Shown: one piece after another, positions 19,756 through 21,716 of the stretch
Position numbering within the stretch: position 1 is the first letter of the stretch
Layout of the letters: each line of letters opens with the position of its first letter
Origin: a virus
Strand: one strand, 5' to 3'
Length of the DNA stretch: 21,716 nucleotides
IMG/VR virus record: IMGVR_UViG_3300042569_002277
Span: 1 to 21,716 of that record
Notes under the pieces: model-generated
The model's database searches: none
The model's input: the letters and a program-made list of their open reading frames with translations, nothing else
Told to the model about the DNA's origin: nothing
Position numbers and translations under genes: made by a program

Positions 19756-20733
19756 TTAATTAATAAAACCTAGTTCATTTATCTTGGAAATAACCAAATT
19801 AGCATATATTTTATGCGTTTCTGGTCCAGGATGCAGTTTGTCGTTTCCAAGATCGTGCCACCCGTCTTGAAAGTCTGTGCCAAATTTACCATGATAAAAA
19901 ACAAAATTTTTATATTTTGACATAGCCAACGATAATTCTATATTAGCATGAATTCCGACTAATATTAATTTTGCGCCGACCTTGTTACAAAAATTAATGA
20001 CTTGTTCTATTGCTGATATGCACTCGTAAATTCTAGTATCAGAATCAAATTGTAAAATATTCAATTCTGGAAATTTATCACTATTTTCTTTTAAATTTTT
20101 GGTATACACATGATAAACTTTTTTGCAATTAAACATAGTAATTCTATGGTAAGTACTTACACCAAATACAACAACATCATCCTTTTGTATGTCAGATCGA
20201 AGAATTTGACTAGCCGACCATAAAACTGAAGCTCCGGGATAAGCTAGTACACTAACAGGAAGATTTAACTTGTTAGATAAAAGATTGGCATATCTTTCAT
20301 GAATAGCGACCCCTGCTCCAAAAGTAGTACTACATCCAGCAACCCATAACTGAGTAGCATTACTTTTTCTCTGTTCTTCGACTGATAAATGTATCGGAAC
20401 AGATAATACTTCATTTATTTTAATATTATTTAGATTTGCTGCTATGCCAAGGTAATGTTCAGTAAGCCAAGCCAATGAATATCGATCCTCAGTTGTTTTT
20501 CCATCACTCCAGTTAGTTGGTGGAAAGTAAGTTATTTCTGTTGCAGACATCAATAACCGAAAAAAAGATTGTACTCCGTCTAAGTCCCCCAGACTGGTAT
20601 ACACAGTATTGACATGAGGGTCTGATACATTTTCCTGGGTTATTAAATATGCAGTTGAATCATTTTGCAATGCATATTTACTAAGATAAGTGCCAGTATC
20701 GCCTACCAATAGATGGAGTCTATGCTTTCTCAT
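19756..20733 (-). CDS. SGNH hydrolase-like protein with extra N-terminal domain, 325 aa
   Basis: A two-part protein. Residues 1-125 form an unrecognised domain starting LHLLVGDTGTYLSKYAL and containing a GDLDGVQSFFRLLM stretch. From about 128 there is an SGNH domain: WVAGCSTTFG (S135), AYPGASVLWSASQI, VVVFGVSTYHR and the C-terminal NDKLHPGPETH (D298, H301), the intact Asp-His pair. No signal peptide. The gene is markedly A+T-rich. It ends 31 bases before the GT-B gene's start and begins inside the stop of the 74-aa gene (4-base overlap). Alternatives are a lipase-like or acyltransferase role; a sugar O-acetyl function fits the neighbourhood. Confidence 0.75.
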   Translation of the reverse strand: MRKHRLHLLVGDTGTYLSKYALQNDSTAYLITQENVSDPHVNTVYTSLGDLDGVQSFFRLLMSATEITYFPPTNWSDGKTTEDRYSLAWLTEHYLGIAANLNNIKINEVLSVPIHLSVEEQRKSNATQLWVAGCSTTFGAGVAIHERYANLLSNKLNLPVSVLAYPGASVLWSASQILRSDIQKDDVVVFGVSTYHRITMFNCKKVYHVYTKNLKENSDKFPELNILQFDSDTRIYECISAIEQVINFCNKVGAKLILVGIHANIELSLAMSKYKNFVFYHGKFGTDFQDGWHDLGNDKLHPGPETHKIYANLVISKINELGFIN

Positions 20734-20954
20734 GTGCGGTGGCCTGCAAAGCGACGAGTGTCCTCATCCCACATGTTCTTGGCATACTTGCCAGCATGCC
20801 ACTTGCTGAACTGCTGCCAGGCATAAGTTTTAAAATTGTATAGATCCGCTTCGTTATAGCGGTATCCATAGTCCTGACAGAACTCTTGGAATATTTCTAA
20901 GTCTTCAAAAATCTCTGTAACTTTGGGGTTGGGTTTGAATGTGGGTCTTGCCAT
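20730..20954 (-). CDS. Conserved small phage protein, 74 aa
   Basis: A small soluble protein: MARPTFKPNPKVTEIFEDLE, then EFCQDYGYRYNEADLYNFKT and a basic tail KYAKNMWDED. This pattern matches a conserved small protein of marine T4-like phages that I remember, function unknown. The ATG at 20952-20954 is the start because AAGGAG lies 6 bases upstream. An upstream TTG at 20975 in the same frame would put that ribosome site inside the gene and is rejected. It begins 10 bases after the stop of the upstream gene and ends in a 4-base overlap with the two-part SGNH gene. Confidence 0.8.
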   Translation of the reverse strand: MARPTFKPNPKVTEIFEDLEIFQEFCQDYGYRYNEADLYNFKTYAWQQFSKWHAGKYAKNMWDEDTRRFAGHRT

Positions 20955-20964
20955 GTTGTTCTCC

Positions 20965-21408
20965 TTAGATGACAATGTTGTTGAGAGGTCTAGTGATTTC
21001 GTATCGGATCAGGGCACCGTTTTCTCCGTCTTCAGAGACTTCGATCCACACTGCTCGGTTGGGATAGCGACTTGCTATTTGTATATATAGGTCGTCTGCC
21101 ATCATCTCACAACTTTTGTAGTCTAGTTGAAGGGTGTTGTCTCGGTAGAGGTTTTCCAGCCAGCGTTTGAATTGGATGAATTCAATGTCGCGATCATTGT
21201 GTACAACATCAGCCCACACCCGGAAATGAAAGATGTGACGATGAGGATTAGCAAGAAACGAAACATCATATTCATCACCTGTGGCCAGTGCGGGATCTGT
21301 GGCAGCCGCAGGATATCTGTGCATGCCTTCTTTTTGAAACGTGACCCAAATTTTTCTTTGTGCATGTTGCATTACTCGGTCTACCACTTCACGTTGTTCT
21401 TGGTTCAT
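20965..21408 (-). CDS. Conserved phage protein, possible divergent QueD-like T-fold, 147 aa
   Basis: No family is certain, but the order of elements imitates 6-pyruvoyl-tetrahydropterin synthase/QueD. WVTFQKEGMHRYP (H30) occupies the FxAxH strand, NPHRHIFHFRV (H56, H58) the HGHNY strand, IEFIQFKRWLENLY the DFxxLK helix, and DYKSCEMMADDLYIQIASRYP the PTxENxA helix. VWIEVSEDGENGALIRYE takes the place of the final xVxETxxxxAxY strand. This could be a zinc protein or a non-enzymatic T-fold. The catalytic Cys of QueD before the HxH is absent. Similar proteins are familiar from T4-like cyanophages. The ATG overlaps the upstream stop by 4 bases. Function unknown. Confidence 0.72.
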   Translation of the reverse strand: MNQEQREVVDRVMQHAQRKIWVTFQKEGMHRYPAAATDPALATGDEYDVSFLANPHRHIFHFRVWADVVHNDRDIEFIQFKRWLENLYRDNTLQLDYKSCEMMADDLYIQIASRYPNRAVWIEVSEDGENGALIRYEITRPLNNIVI

Positions 21409-21710
21409 GATTTCAAACTTTCAAATGTTACAATCTTGCCCAAGGCATCACCAAGATTTTCATCTGGATGTACAATGTGCAGTTCGCAGTGATGTTGGTC
21501 TTTGCGTTCGTCGTATCTGTTGATCTCTACCAGTACACCGCCATTGGCACGATACACAACAAAGTTCATTCTGTGTCGGCTGCTGCCAATGCTGGGCCGA
21601 TCTTCACTTATAGAAATACCAGTTTGTAATCTATCTATTGATGATATTGTTTCATTGCGATTTCTAATGCGTTTGGCACGTTGCAATATCCAGTTGTCAA
21701 GCCATTTCAT
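21405..21710 (-). CDS. Conserved small phage protein, 101 aa
   Basis: A basic N-terminus (residues 1-20: MKWLDNWILQRAKRIRNRNE) leads into a beta-rich domain: HRMNFVVYRANGGVLVEINR, then DQHHCELHIVHPDENLG and a helix DALGKIVTFESLKS. It resembles a small conserved protein of T4-like cyanophages whose second half begins MRFTVYKANGG (recalled, not searched). The ATG at 21708-21710 is six bases from the window edge, so its ribosome site and promoter are outside. It is the first gene visible of the coupled run that continues with the possible T-fold protein. No function assigned. Confidence 0.78.
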   Translation of the reverse strand: MKWLDNWILQRAKRIRNRNETISSIDRLQTGISISEDRPSIGSSRHRMNFVVYRANGGVLVEINRYDERKDQHHCELHIVHPDENLGDALGKIVTFESLKS

Positions 21711-21716
21711 AATTTA

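Noticed and set aside
20730-20975. Longer TTG start for the 74-aa protein
   Set aside because: It would place the strong AAGGAG inside the gene and overlap the upstream stop; the ATG at 20954 has ideal spacing.
1-21716. CRISPR arrays, tRNA genes, insertion sequences, attachment sites
   Set aside because: No regularly spaced repeats, cloverleaf-like stretches, transposase motifs or flanking repeats were seen; coding sequence covers nearly everything.

Overview
The window looks like part of the genome of a large T4-like (myovirus-type) phage of an aquatic bacterium. Genes are packed almost end to end, nearly all on the minus strand, with many 4-base ATGA/GTGA start/stop overlaps. Recognisable enzymes are interleaved with small conserved proteins of the kind seen in marine T4-like phages (cyanophages and SAR11 myophages): a T4 RNase H/FEN-type exonuclease, MazG-like, HIT, Bax-inhibitor-1-like, FolE, QueD and QueE. 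No capsid, tail, terminase, polymerase, integrase, IS, tRNA, rRNA or CRISPR was seen, so the phage assignment rests on gene style and content. The host cannot be read from the sequence.

Layout, in transcription order (high to low coordinates). (1) 21710-20730: three small conserved proteins. The middle one (20965-21408) has a pattern suggestive of a divergent QueD-like T-fold. (2) 20733-12212: a surface-glycan or small-molecule decoration island. It holds a two-part SGNH protein, a GT-B glycosyltransferase with its own extended -10 promoter, a methyltransferase, GalE, two relatives of a 'TEKTWK' glycosyltransferase-like family, a SPASM-type radical SAM enzyme, a second SGNH-like protein, a small helical protein and a very compact DegT/DnrJ-type PLP enzyme. 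Several of these genes are visibly richer in A+T than their neighbours, which suggests separate acquisition. (3) 12215-8789: folE behind a good sigma70-like promoter, a newly noticed 37-aa gene, small conserved proteins, a Bax inhibitor-1 membrane protein, an acidic Trp-rich protein, a HIT protein, and queD with its own candidate promoter. (4) 8792-3498: a GT-A glycosyltransferase, a 668-aa B12-binding radical SAM enzyme, an SGNH-like protein, queE, a small conserved protein and a TagD/RfaE-type cytidylyltransferase. (5) 3501-91: another SGNH-like protein, the exonuclease, and five small proteins including the MazG-like hydrolase. At the left edge the reading frame of a possible plus-strand gene ends at 110 and converges on the minus-strand block.

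Two themes stand out. FolE, QueD and QueE together convert GTP to 7-carboxy-7-deazaguanine, the precursor of preQ0; QueC and the DNA-inserting enzyme DpdA are not in the window. The rest is an unusually rich set of glycan-type functions: three to four glycosyltransferase-like proteins, GalE, a nucleotidyltransferase, a methyltransferase, a PLP enzyme, two radical SAM enzymes and four SGNH-type proteins. These could build or modify a sugar on the virion, on phage DNA or on the host surface; which one cannot be decided from sequence alone. There is no gene-free stretch over 300 bases. The longest gap is about 80 bases (9323-9402).
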